Source of the DNA: Saprospiraceae bacterium
Lineage (GTDB): Bacteria; Bacteroidota; Bacteroidia; Chitinophagales; Saprospiraceae
Length of the DNA: 64,000 nt
Assembly (NCBI GenBank): GCA_016713025.1
Contig: JADJPZ010000004.1
Span: 2,418,001 to 2,482,000, forward strand
Direction of reading: 5' to 3'
The translations under genes and the position numbers were made by a program. Below are positions 26,863 through 35,336 of this stretch, piece by piece. The notes below the pieces were generated by a model that worked only from the letters and a program-made list of their open reading frames with translations, was not told where the DNA came from and ran no database searches. Position 1 is the first letter of the stretch. Every line of letters begins with the position of its first letter.

Positions 26863-27876
26863 ATGAAAACACAAAGAATAGCCATCAACGGTTTCGGCAG
26901 AATAGGTCGATTGGTGTACAGACAGATATTCAATATGAAGGGTATTGATATTGTAGCGATCAATGATCTCACGAGTCCGAAAGTATTGGCTCACCTGTTG
27001 AAATATGATACTGCACAAGGTCGATTCAATGAAGATGTAAAGGCGGGCGAAGATTGTATCTTTGTCAATGGTGATGAAATCAAAATCTATGCTCAGAAAG
27101 ATCCTTCACAGATTCCATGGGGAAAACATGATGTGGATGTGGTACTGGAGTGTACGGGATTTTTTGCGGACAAAGATAAGTCAATGGCGCATATCACCGC
27201 AGGAGCTAAAAAAGTAGTTATCTCAGCTCCGGCAACCGGCGATTTGAAAACTGTAGTTTTTAATGTCAACCATGAAATATTGGATGGTACTGAAGATGTC
27301 ATCAGTTGTGCAAGTTGTACGACCAACTGTCTCGCTCCTATGGCGCAGGTATTGGAAAATCAGTATGGAATAGTGACAGGTATCATGACCACCATACATG
27401 CATACACCAACGATCAGAATACGCAAGATGCACCCCATGCTAAAGGTGACCTGAGAAGAGCAAGAGCAGCCGCTCAAAACATAGTTCCAAATAGCACAGG
27501 TGCTGCAAAAGCTATTGGCCTGGTTCTCCCATCACTGAAAGGAAAACTCGATGGTAGTGCTCAAAGAGTTCCAACTCTTACAGGTTCGTTGACAGAGTTG
27601 GTATCGATACTGAATAAGAAAGTGACCAAAGAAGAAATCAATGCAGCTATGAAAGCAGCTGCAAATGAGAGTTTCGGATACACTGAAGACGAAATCGTAT
27701 CCAGTGATATTATCGGCACAGAATACGGAAGTCTGTTTGATGCGACACAAACAAAAGTAATCAACAATGGTGATGCTCAGCTTGTAAAAACTGTCAGCTG
27801 GTATGACAATGAAGCAAGCTATGTAGCACAGTTAGTGAGAACATTGCAATTTTTTGCTGGCTTGATTAAAGCATAA
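26863..27876 (+). CDS. gap: glyceraldehyde-3-phosphate dehydrogenase, type I
   Basis: 337 residues. Glycolytic oxidation and phosphorylation of glyceraldehyde-3-phosphate. NAD-binding INGFGRIGRLVYR at the start, the catalytic run SCTTNCLAP (Cys152), the S-loop with NTQDAPHAKGDLRRARAAAQN, and the C-terminal WYDNEASYVAQLVR. Length and motifs are normal. pgk follows after 83 bp with a hairpin between them. Confidence 0.97.
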   Translation: MKTQRIAINGFGRIGRLVYRQIFNMKGIDIVAINDLTSPKVLAHLLKYDTAQGRFNEDVKAGEDCIFVNGDEIKIYAQKDPSQIPWGKHDVDVVLECTGFFADKDKSMAHITAGAKKVVISAPATGDLKTVVFNVNHEILDGTEDVISCASCTTNCLAPMAQVLENQYGIVTGIMTTIHAYTNDQNTQDAPHAKGDLRRARAAAQNIVPNSTGAAKAIGLVLPSLKGKLDGSAQRVPTLTGSLTELVSILNKKVTKEEINAAMKAAANESFGYTEDEIVSSDIIGTEYGSLFDATQTKVINNGDAQLVKTVSWYDNEASYVAQLVRTLQFFAGLIKA

Positions 27877-27882
27877 TTAAAT

Positions 27883-27916
27883 AAAAAAAGGGTGATCTGT
27901 AAGGTTGCCCTTTTTT
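27883..27916 (+). terminator. terminator or attenuator between gap and pgk
   Basis: A run of A then GGG (27883-27892) pairs with CCC then six T (27908-27916), giving a 9-10-bp stem in a 34-nt hairpin 7 bp after the gap stop. As pgk follows in the same direction, it probably lowers rather than abolishes read-through. A weak -7-like TACTTTC lies at 27929. Confidence 0.7.
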
Positions 27917-27959
27917 GTTTTATATTTCTACTTTCATAACAGACAAAAAAAAATATATC

Positions 27960-29156
27960 ATGATAAATTTTAAAGAAACAAGTTTTTCCGGGAAACGTGT
28001 GGTCATGCGAGTGGATTTTAATGTGCCGCTCAATGCAGAACTTCAGGTGACCGATGATACCCGTATCGAAGGTGCAAAAGCTACGATTGCCAAAGTCCTG
28101 AACGATGGTGGATCGGTAGTATTGATGAGCCATTTGGGCAGACCGAAAGGATGTCCTGAAAACAAATACAGCATGAAGCACGTCATACCGGCATTGCAGG
28201 TGTACTTTCCTGATGTTAAAATCAATTTTGCTGATGATTGTATTTCGGAAGATGCTTTCAGAATGTCATCTTCTTTGGCAAATGGTGAGATACTGTTGCT
28301 TGAAAACCTGAGATTTTATCCTGAGGAAGAAAAGGGAAATCCGGATTTTGCTAAAAAACTGAGTCAGCATGGTGACATCTATATTAATGATGCCTTCGGG
28401 ACTGCCCACAGAGAGCATGCTTCAACTGCTACCATTGCAAAATATTTTGATAAAGACCATAAAGGTTTTGGATACCTCATGGCTGCAGAGGTCGAAAATG
28501 CTACAAAGGTGTTGCATGATTCTGTCAGCCCTGTGACTGCTATAGTAGGTGGTGCCAAAGTTTCGGATAAAATTCAGCTCCTTGAAAGACTCATCGATAG
28601 CATGGACAATATCCTCATTGGTGGAGGTATGGCTTATACTTTTATAGCAGCTAAAGGCGGCAAAATAGGTAAATCTCTTGTTGAACCTGACTTTACAGAC
28701 TTAGCCTTGAAGATTATAGCTAAAGCTAAAGCCAACAATACTACTATTTATTTGCCGGGAGACAGTATCATTGCAGATGCATTTAGTGCTGATGCTGCTT
28801 CAAATGTTGTGGCCAGTGACAATATACCTGACGGATGGATGGGACTGGATATTGGACCTGTGGCTACGGATGTTTACTCCAATGTCATCATAGCTTCAAA
28901 AACCATCTTGTGGAATGGACCTATGGGCGTATTTGAGTTTGAAAAGTTTGCCAATGGTACATTTTCTGTAGCAAAAGCAGTAGCAGAAGCTACGGATGAA
29001 GGAGCTTTCTCATTGATAGGAGGCGGAGACAGTGTATCAGCCATCAACAAATCAGGTCTTGAATCCAGGGTGAGTTATGTATCTACAGGTGGAGGCGCTA
29101 TGCTTGAGTTTCTGGAAGGCAAAGAACTTCCCGGCATCAAAGCGGTCAAGGAGTAA
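27960..29156 (+). CDS. pgk: phosphoglycerate kinase
   Basis: 398 residues from the ATG at 27960; a longer frame opening at TTG 27915 would add 15 residues unlike the family, so I reject it. Substrate site RVDFNVPL, SHLGRP, basic-patch NLRFYPEE and INDAFGTAHREHAST; nucleotide site GGAKVSDKIQLLERL, NGPMGVFEF and GGGDSVSAI. Makes ATP from 1,3-bisphosphoglycerate in glycolysis, directly after the gap product acts. Confidence 0.97.
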   Translation: MINFKETSFSGKRVVMRVDFNVPLNAELQVTDDTRIEGAKATIAKVLNDGGSVVLMSHLGRPKGCPENKYSMKHVIPALQVYFPDVKINFADDCISEDAFRMSSSLANGEILLLENLRFYPEEEKGNPDFAKKLSQHGDIYINDAFGTAHREHASTATIAKYFDKDHKGFGYLMAAEVENATKVLHDSVSPVTAIVGGAKVSDKIQLLERLIDSMDNILIGGGMAYTFIAAKGGKIGKSLVEPDFTDLALKIIAKAKANNTTIYLPGDSIIADAFSADAASNVVASDNIPDGWMGLDIGPVATDVYSNVIIASKTILWNGPMGVFEFEKFANGTFSVAKAVAEATDEGAFSLIGGGDSVSAINKSGLESRVSYVSTGGGAMLEFLEGKELPGIKAVKE

Positions 29157-29182
29157 TACGAACAACAGGTGACTTGACTTAA

Positions 29183-29380
29183 TACCTAAAAATCTAAAAT
29201 GATAATCTATTACGACCTCCAAATACTTCAAAATCAGTCTCCGCAGCGGCGGATCACTTTTAGCATCGCACCATGGTGGTGACTACAGCATAGCTGCACA
29301 CAGTATGATTTGTCGCTAAAAGTGCTGATTTTATTGTATTTGAAGCTCTCACTACGAATCTCATTTTAGATATTTAGGTA
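29183..29380. repeat. 198-bp long imperfect palindrome downstream of pgk
   Basis: TACCTAAAAATCTAAAATGA at 29183-29202 pairs with 29361-29380 with one mismatch. Pairing resumes inside: CAAATACTTCAAAATCAG near 29219 with CTGATTTTATTGTATTTG near 29323, and CACTTTTAGC with GCTAAAAGTG around the centre. The element is non-coding and resembles a MITE or a BIME. Confidence 0.7.
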
Positions 29381-29382
29381 AT

Positions 29383-29417
29383 AAAAAAAAGAGCAGTATA
29401 AATTACTGCTCTTTTTT
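29383..29417 (+). terminator. terminator after pgk
   Basis: GAGCAGTA (29391-29398) and TACTGCTC (29404-29411) form a perfect stem extended by A-tract and T-tract pairing; six T follow. Confidence 0.8.
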
Positions 29418-29489
29418 GTTTGTGGTTTATGTTAAACAATAAGGCCTTTGGCAAAAAAAAATATTTTAAATGTTATACTGAAAAAATGA

Positions 29490-29979
29490 GGTGCATTTCA
29501 TTTTTTCGCACTGTGCTTGATTTCTTATCAAGTTTTGTTTGTTCGTCGTAGCTTCTAACTTCGATGCAGTGTAATAAGGCATCTTGCCTGAATCGCAAAA
29601 AGAAATGATGATTTTTAATGTGATGCAAAAAAGTAAAATACACCCTTCTATTATCTCTAATCTTTATGTCCGAGATAAATATAGGGACGTAGTCCTGAGA
29701 TCTTTGTAGCATAAATATCCTCACACCATCACGTAGGGGCGTAGCCCTGTGATCTTAAAAGATGTGGTAAATATAAGATATCAGGTCTACGCCCCTTATG
29801 TTTCAGATGCTAATGTTTTCTACAAAGATGACAGGGCTACGCTCCTGCCCCGATAGGCGGGAGTAATTTATCTTCAGGATCATGTCTCTAAAGCATCGTT
29901 TGTTCGTTGTAGCTTCTAACTTCGATCCAGTGTAATAAAGCATCTTGGCTGAATCGCGAAAAGAAATGATGATTTTTAA
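29490..29979. repeat. repeat cassette A-B-A, inverted copy of 7361-7724
   Basis: Two diverged A units of about 85 bp (29537-29624 and 29890-29979) flank unit B (about 29645-29890), which contains the same nested REP-like palindrome and, read in reverse complement, looks identical to 7441-7693. The first A unit is bracketed by GAGGTGCATTTCATTTTTTCG (29488) and the inverted motif ending ACACCC (29644), as a MITE-like unit of about 155 bp. The second A unit is cut at TTAA 29976-29979, where IS copy 2 starts. Confidence 0.8.
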
Positions 29980-31398
29980 TTCTACTTTGTTAAATTAGGA
30001 ATTATCATCAAAAGTCTCAAATAGGTTGTCAGGTTTATCGTTTTTGATTCGGCGATTTATGTCTTTTTCTCGCTGTATGTGCCTATAAAGCATCTGCTTT
30101 ATTTCTTCTTCAATATTCACACCTTGTGATAATAGGATGGCAATAGTTTGTAGTCTAACATCTCTAGCTGATAAAAGTGGGATTTGTTCTTTCTTTTCTT
30201 GCCGCTTCTTGAGTATATAATGCATTGCCATCATTACTAATGCCATGTGGTGTTACCATGCATTGTATTTTCTTACTTGGTAGTCGGCCATTCCAAGCTC
30301 TCCTATATTGTCTTGAAACGATCGTTCTATCCAATATCTTTGGCCTTGCATATAAGCAAATTCTTCAATGCTCTCTTCTTCTACTGTAAAGTTGCTCAAC
30401 GAATATTTTATTTTATTTTGATCCTTTCTTATGATCAGTGTTCTTTTTTGAGCTTTTTGTGTCTTAGGGTCCCAGACCCAAACTGTTTGGATGTGAAATA
30501 GGGCTTTGAGCCATCCTTTTGACCCTTTATGCCATTCTATTTTGCTGAAATCATTCTTAGTCAACGTTTTGTAGTAATCCTCTACTTTTACTGATTTTTA
30601 TTCATTCGTTAACTTAATGATCTCTTTCCCCTTTTTTGTCACTCGATTTTCAACCAATACTTCTGGTTCTGTAAGATAAATATGTTGATTCACCTTTATA
30701 TCCAGTACAAACTTTTTACCCTTTTTATCTAGAGCGTTTGCAAATTCATATCCTTGTCCATACAGTGAATCCGCGCCTATCCATCCATATTCTATCCCTT
30801 GTTTGTCTAGCTCATCTATCATCTCCATGGCAAGTTGCACTTTAGTAGCGTATTTAATAGCTTTCTTTGGGATACCTGCTTTAATACATCTCTTTTCATC
30901 ATCTGTCCACTCCTTTGGAAGATATAAACGTGCGTTAACCAAACACACTTTCTCACCACTTCCTAACGACGCAAATACGCCTGTTTGTGAATTTTCGATC
31001 TTTCCTTCAATGCCATTATATATTGTCTGGAGACCAACGGAGTGCTTACCTGATTTTTTGTTACTATTTTCATCAATATTGAGCGCTTGTAGCTTTCGAT
31101 CCCCTAAATCTTTATTGACTTTTTTAGCCACTTCCATCATGAGATCCGAAGCACTCCAGAGTGAATCTGAAATGAAGTGCTGTTGAGATTGATAATCAAT
31201 GACATGTGAGCAAAGGTCGCCATCCTTGACGACCTGAAAAATTTCATAAAGGCTTTGTTTTGTGTTCTTAAAAAAGTCGTTTTTGTTACTGCTGTTCCTA
31301 AAGGTAAGAAGTTTTTGCACTCAAAAAAACGACAGTACAAATATACGAAATTTTTACAATATGTTGGTTATCTGTACATTAAATTTAACAAAGTAGAA
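29980..31398 (-). mobile_element. IS701-like insertion sequence, copy 2 (inverted relative to copy 1)
   Basis: 1419 bp with the same perfect 17-bp terminal inverted repeats (29980-29996 and 31382-31398) and TTAA on both sides (29976-29979, 31399-31402). It is about 126 bp shorter than copy 1, mainly because of a 129-bp internal deletion between 11-bp direct repeats GATTATCAATC. As with copy 1, the flanks on the two sides do not belong to the same original target. Confidence 0.9.
29995..31320 (-). pseudogene. IS701-family transposase with a 129-bp deletion and two nonsense codons
   Basis: Compared with copy 1: residues between DYQS and DYQS (43 codons) are deleted; SVGVSRQYNGN reads SVGLQTIYNGI because of two compensating 2-bp indels; TTA became TAA at 30598-30600 (after IKLTNE); and TAC became TAA at 30253-30255 (after YNAW). 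It keeps the GADSLYGQG region that copy 1 has lost. Neither copy can make a full transposase alone. Confidence 0.9.
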
Positions 31399-31526
31399 TT
31401 AATTACTTTAAGTTCCTGAGCTCTGTTTCTTACGGTCTTATTATACTCTTTTTATTAGCACAGCTAATCTTTGTCCTTAACCTGCTGCTTGGAATCATTA
31501 AATATTTGATTTCAAAAGAGAAATAA
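31399..31526 (+). pseudogene. 3' part of the split membrane-protein gene (5' part at 9251-9784)
   Basis: Right after the TTAA that borders IS copy 2, an open frame reads NYFKFLSSVSYGLIILFLLA, then another hydrophobic run LNLLLGIIKYLI and ends SKEK with TAA at 31524-31526: a C-terminal transmembrane hairpin with no start codon. Joined at TTAA with the gene that stops at copy 1, the codons ATT AAT TAC are in phase and the total is about 212 residues. The present fragment has no promoter and is dead. Confidence 0.75.
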
Positions 31527-31555
31527 CGCTTATCACCCCATTTTCAAGTTTATGA

Positions 31556-32002
31556 TCAACAATCAAGCAATCTTCTGTGGTAGTTGATTTGCCCCAAATG
31601 GTAGTTCAAATGGGTGGCAAGATGGATCAGAAAAAATTCATAAGATGTCTTTGTATCAAAAACGAGCAAAGGATATTCTGTCTGAAGTAATGCTGGATTG
31701 AAATTTAAGAGGGATTCCTTTACAGTGATCATGGTTCCTGATACCATTTGTACTAAAACTGACCGCTCTACTCCTTTTGATGAAAATTCAGCATCTCTAT
31801 TTCTGATGTACCCAGTTTTTCCGATTTCTGCTCCAATATAGGTATTCAGGTTGCCCACAAGATGCAGGCAAAGGTTTCCTGCCGAATTGGAAATATTTTT
31901 TTCATAATGCCAAATGACACTTTCATTTTTGTACAGTTCAATTTCTCGGGAGAGCTTGAGAAGGTCTCTGGAAAATATGGATTCAAGACTTTGTATCATC
32001 AT
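31556..32002 (-). CDS. DinB-like (DUF1572-type) four-helix protein
   Basis: 148 residues. The DinB/YfiT-like fold is suggested by the helical pattern, NSAGNLCLHLVGNLNTYIG and the C-terminal HLATHLNYHLGQINYHRR, where His residues typically bind a metal. Members include thiol-dependent transferases and many of unknown role. It starts 3 bp after the next DinB-like gene stops, so the two form an operon with the upstream PH-like and M28 genes. Confidence 0.75.
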   Translation of the reverse strand: MMIQSLESIFSRDLLKLSREIELYKNESVIWHYEKNISNSAGNLCLHLVGNLNTYIGAEIGKTGYIRNRDAEFSSKGVERSVLVQMVSGTMITVKESLLNFNPALLQTEYPLLVFDTKTSYEFFLIHLATHLNYHLGQINYHRRLLDC

Positions 32003-32005
32003 GTG

Positions 32006-32455
32006 TCACTGATTAAGTGCGGCTAAAATTTGATTTAAATGGGATTTATTGTGCAAAACAACTTTATCAAATTCATCTTTTAGGGTACGAAGACCTGCTT
32101 CACTGTGGACAAACGTTGAATCCCCCTTCGAATGATAATAGCTTTGTGCCAGATAAATGATAGAATTTCTGTTGGCTTCAAACATTTGTCTACCGATATC
32201 TATTGGGAAATCGACATAATTTAGATTTTCAGACCATTTGTCTTGATCAAATGCCCATACAACAACTTTGGGTTCGGAGATGACTCTTTTGATTCTTTCG
32301 TGAAGTACAGACTCAGCGTCAGCGAGATGTACAAGAATTTTTTTGATGGACCACTTGCCGGCTTGATATGTTTTTTCAAGATCTTTTATTCCAAGTTGGA
32401 AGTATGGTAAAGTTTCATCCTTACATTTTGTGAGTTGTTGTACAATGTCCATCAT
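32006..32455 (-). CDS. DinB-family protein
   Basis: 149 residues. DinB_2 features: KWSIKKILVHLADAESVLHERI near the N-terminus, and HNKSHLNQILAALNQ at the C-terminus; the first His in VHLAD and the C-terminal His are the usual metal ligands. Function unproven; relatives act with low-molecular-weight thiols. It sits 5 bp after the gene at 32461. Confidence 0.8.
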   Translation of the reverse strand: MMDIVQQLTKCKDETLPYFQLGIKDLEKTYQAGKWSIKKILVHLADAESVLHERIKRVISEPKVVVWAFDQDKWSENLNYVDFPIDIGRQMFEANRNSIIYLAQSYYHSKGDSTFVHSEAGLRTLKDEFDKVVLHNKSHLNQILAALNQ

Positions 32456-32460
32456 TATGG

Positions 32461-32922
32461 TTATTTTACTGAAACTACTGATCTGATCTTGTCCTGTTGA
32501 TTCGTCCCTATCAGTATCCTCTCTCCATTTTGAAGTGTCAGTTGCAATCCATCATTTCCTGCTATAATATATGCTTTTCCAGATTTTCCATTGCGTATGC
32601 CGTATCCGCCATATTCTGACCAGGGGCTAAATTTTCTGATGGTGTGTTCTTTTATATCCTTATGTCTGATGGTGTGCCATTTGAATTGAAAAGGAAAAAA
32701 TCTGTAATGCACACCATTTTCATCGATCGAGGTGTACAGTCTCATGCTTAGTAAGAATGAACACATCAAAATAGCAGTCGCCATACTACAATAAAATACA
32801 ATGAGATCATCGTACCTTAGATAAAAATACAAAACCCAGTTGGTCGCTAAAGTAACCGCCATAACCAACAACGGCCAAAGGCTATCCAATTTTTGGACTT
32901 CATTATATTGGTTATTGGTCAT
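32461..32922 (-). CDS. small membrane protein with PH-like domain
   Basis: 153 residues. Two transmembrane helices (about 15-33 and 40-60), then a beta-rich C-terminus (VHYRFFPFQFKWHTIRHKDI ... LQLTLQNGERILIGTNQQDK) resembling bPH-type domains of unknown function. Its ATG overlaps the stop of the M28 peptidase by one base (TGATG), so translation is coupled. Confidence 0.65.
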   Translation of the reverse strand: MTNNQYNEVQKLDSLWPLLVMAVTLATNWVLYFYLRYDDLIVFYCSMATAILMCSFLLSMRLYTSIDENGVHYRFFPFQFKWHTIRHKDIKEHTIRKFSPWSEYGGYGIRNGKSGKAYIIAGNDGLQLTLQNGERILIGTNQQDKIRSVVSVK

Positions 32923-34175
32923 CAGAATGTCACTTGTTTTTTCATTTCTTTGCCGTCGCGCATCAATACAATCTCTACTGTCTGACCTGGTTTAAAGACA
33001 GAAAGACATTTCATATATGCCTGCATGTCTGCCACTTCATGTTCTCCCATCCTGACGATAATGTCGCCTTTCATCAATCCTGCCTGCTGACCCGGTTTTC
33101 CATCTTTCAGGCCATCCAGTTTCATGCCTTTTCCGTCATACATATAATCAGGCATGACTCCTAATGTCACTGTAAAAGCCACTCTTCCTTGAGTTTCGTC
33201 TTTGGTTTTTGTAAAAGTAACTTTTGGCTTTTTGTCCAATGTACTGACAATAGTATAAATATACTCCAGTACATCTGTTGCTCCTGTATAGTTGATGAGG
33301 TGAGCGTCATCTGTGGGTTTGTGATAGTCAGCATGTTGGCCTGTAAAAAATCCAAGTACGGGAATACCAGCATTGTAAAAAGATGCCTGATCGGAAGGTG
33401 CCATACCGGAAAGTTCTTTTTTGACATTGACTTTATCCGTTTTGATGGCATCTATGATGGGTTCGAAATCAGGTGCTGTTCCCACACCACTGACGGCAAG
33501 CTTTTTTTCTGCATTGAGCCTGCCGATCATATCCATATTGACCATGTAGTTGAATTTTGTTTTGTCCATAGACGTGTTATTGACAAAATAATTGGAGCCC
33601 CAAAGTCCTTTTTCTTCTCCTGAAAAACAAATAAAGAGATAGTTGTGATTTTTTAATCCTGACTTTTTGATGCTCTCTGCAAGGTACAAAACGCCTGCTA
33701 CACCACTTGCATTATCATCAGCACCATTGTGTACAGCACGTTCACCTGCGTGGAGTGATCCTTCCTGCCCATACCCAAGGTGATCATAGTGTGCTCCGAT
33801 GATAACAGTACTTGACATATTATTGTCGATATATCCCAGAATGTTGCGGCCCGTTACAGAAGCACCTGCGGAAGAAGCATCATCACCATGAGGATTACTG
33901 CTTTTTTTTCTGGAAAATGTTTGATAATAAGTTTTGTCATTTCCAGCAGGAGTAAGACCAATGCCTTTAAATCTGTTGACTATATATTCACCTGCTTTTT
34001 TTTCACCTTCTGTACCAATTTCTCTGCCCTCCATTTCATCTGAAGATAATGTAATGATGTCAGTGGAAATATTTTGTTTTGGCTGACTGATTGGCAATGA
34101 AGTTTTTTTGGAGCATGATATTACCAAAAAGCTCAGTGCTAAAATGACAATGGATAATTTTGAATACATTTTCAT
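32922..34175 (-). CDS. M28-family zinc aminopeptidase lipoprotein with PDZ domain
   Basis: 417 residues from the ATG at 34175; the longer frame to 34271 would bury the lipoprotein signal, which here ends at C21 (SFLVISC). The M28 domain shows GAHYDHLGYG, NGADDNASGVAGVL (bridging Asp), FSGEEKGLWGS (catalytic Glu pair), NMDMIGR and the late zinc His in FTGQHADYHKPTDD. A PDZ domain (about 330-415; LKDGKPGQQAGLMKGDIIVRMG) may position peptides. It is anchored in the periplasm or outer membrane and trims peptides. Head of a four-gene operon. Confidence 0.92.
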   Translation of the reverse strand: MKMYSKLSIVILALSFLVISCSKKTSLPISQPKQNISTDIITLSSDEMEGREIGTEGEKKAGEYIVNRFKGIGLTPAGNDKTYYQTFSRKKSSNPHGDDASSAGASVTGRNILGYIDNNMSSTVIIGAHYDHLGYGQEGSLHAGERAVHNGADDNASGVAGVLYLAESIKKSGLKNHNYLFICFSGEEKGLWGSNYFVNNTSMDKTKFNYMVNMDMIGRLNAEKKLAVSGVGTAPDFEPIIDAIKTDKVNVKKELSGMAPSDQASFYNAGIPVLGFFTGQHADYHKPTDDAHLINYTGATDVLEYIYTIVSTLDKKPKVTFTKTKDETQGRVAFTVTLGVMPDYMYDGKGMKLDGLKDGKPGQQAGLMKGDIIVRMGEHEVADMQAYMKCLSVFKPGQTVEIVLMRDGKEMKKQVTF

Positions 34176-34271
34176 GGAATACAGGTCTGTGTTGAGTTTA
34201 AAATGTAAAATTACAAAAGAATTTTTATTGTCGCCAACATTTAATAGAAATGTGTGTGTAACAATTTGCAC

Positions 34272-34512
34272 TTTTGTTGAAAAAAATTGCTTGATAGCAT
34301 TTGCCTCTACTTACCCCTGCCTGACAACAGTCGGCAGGCAGGCCCAACCCCTCAAGGGGAGAGCAGTGCTAATATTGAAAGCATTGGCGTGGGTCGTCCC
34401 TTCAGAGCCTGCCAAGCTATGCTTGGGAATGAGGGTAGCGAGGGAATTTTAGTTTTTGTGCAATGTGTTATACACACAATAGAAATGCTCGGAATTCTTT
34501 TATTGGACAAAA
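34272..34512. repeat. intergenic repeat block with several hairpins
   Basis: Contains CCTGCCTGAC-AACA-GTCGGCAGG (about 34316-34342), CCCCTCAAGGGG (34348-34361) and CCAAGC-TAT-GCTTGG (34412-34426). The last one is the compensated variant of the hairpins at 26418 and 58945 and shares the flank AGCCTG. No gene is seen. Confidence 0.6.
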
Positions 34513-34851
34513 TTAACAAAATATAGATTTTTCAGGAAGATTGAGTTTTCTTCCTGTGTCCTCGATGACTCTTATAAATGGATCGAAATTTTCAGCATTG
34601 GCGCCGGCAGGATACATTTTGATATCTAAATTTCTATATTTTCGCATCAAGGGTCTGATCAATTCCAAATCGATTAAACCTTCTCCAACGAATTTATGAC
34701 TCCAGATAGCCAAGTCAATGTCGCTATAGGTATGCACGCCACCTTTTGAATATGACCCGAAAAGTATGACTTTTTCAGGGTCAAGCCCTGTTTTAAACAG
34801 ATCATGAAGTAAATCTTCAAGTAATTTTTCTAAAGCCCTTCTAGTAAGCAT
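34513..34851 (-). CDS. MNT-type nucleotidyltransferase (antitoxin of a HEPN-MNT module)
   Basis: 112 residues. The minimal nucleotidyltransferase motif GS-x10-DxD is exact: GSYSKGGVHTYSDIDL (about 32-47), with a later Asp in LDIKMYP. In type VII toxin-antitoxin pairs the MNT protein AMPylates and silences its HEPN partner. It overlaps the HEPN gene by 22 nt on the same strand, as usual. The order here is HEPN first, MNT second. Confidence 0.85.
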   Translation of the reverse strand: MLTRRALEKLLEDLLHDLFKTGLDPEKVILFGSYSKGGVHTYSDIDLAIWSHKFVGEGLIDLELIRPLMRKYRNLDIKMYPAGANAENFDPFIRVIEDTGRKLNLPEKSIFC

Positions 34852-35219
34852 GACTTTAAGGTATTTAACTTTTGGAACTGCTTTTTTGTATATTCTACTG
34901 TAGCTAATTTATATAAACTAAACTTGAAATCAGGGTACCTGCCTTCTATATTCCATCTGTTGATGGTATCCAAAAAATCGACCAAATCAGGTTCAAAATC
35001 TAAATCCGTTTGGGAATAGATGGATTGTAAGTCATGAATTCTTGGAGGTATGTTATCTATGTTGTCATTGACCCAATTAGCTTTTATATATTTTTCAACT
35101 GCCAGACAAAACATAAACAGAGCTTCGACATTCTTTCCACCTTGCATCAGCAAAGTGGCAGCATCCCAATTTTCGTTTCCTGATCTTAACCAAAAACTTA
35201 TATGATCCTGCTTATTCAT
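34830..35219 (-). CDS. HEPN-domain protein (putative toxin)
   Basis: 129 residues from the ATG at 35219. The upstream ATG at 35237 lies before the -7 box at 35224-35231, so the mRNA should begin at or just before 35219 and may be leaderless. The four-helix HEPN fold is recognised from NENWDAATLLMQGGKNVEALFM, AVEKYIKA, PPRIHDLQSIY and GRYPDFKF. The canonical RNase motif R-x4-6-H is not clearly present (RIH only), so activity is uncertain. Partner: MNT gene downstream. Confidence 0.8.
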   Translation of the reverse strand: MNKQDHISFWLRSGNENWDAATLLMQGGKNVEALFMFCLAVEKYIKANWVNDNIDNIPPRIHDLQSIYSQTDLDFEPDLVDFLDTINRWNIEGRYPDFKFSLYKLATVEYTKKQFQKLNTLKSCLLEGL

Positions 35220-35223
35220 TTTA

Positions 35224-35231
35224 CAAATATA
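35224..35231 (-). promoter_or_regulatory. -7 box of the HEPN-MNT operon; decides the HEPN start
   Basis: Minus strand TATATTTG matches TAnnTTTG and ends 5 nt before the ATG at 35219, implying a leaderless or near-leaderless transcript. Confidence 0.55.
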
Positions 35232-35336
35232 TGACATTTTTTCATAGAAGATATCAAAAACATAATATGAGTATAAAAATCATGATGATTACCCTGATCT
35301 GACATTCTGTACTAAACCTACTACCTTTTGATGTGA

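Noticed and set aside
27915..27959. TTG start for pgk
   Set aside because: Adds 15 residues absent from the family and lies in the terminator T-run; ATG at 27960 fits.
7725..31398. Composite transposon carrying 20 kb between the IS copies
   Set aside because: The content is core metabolism (leu operon, gap-pgk) and the swapped flanks fit inversion, not joint transposition.
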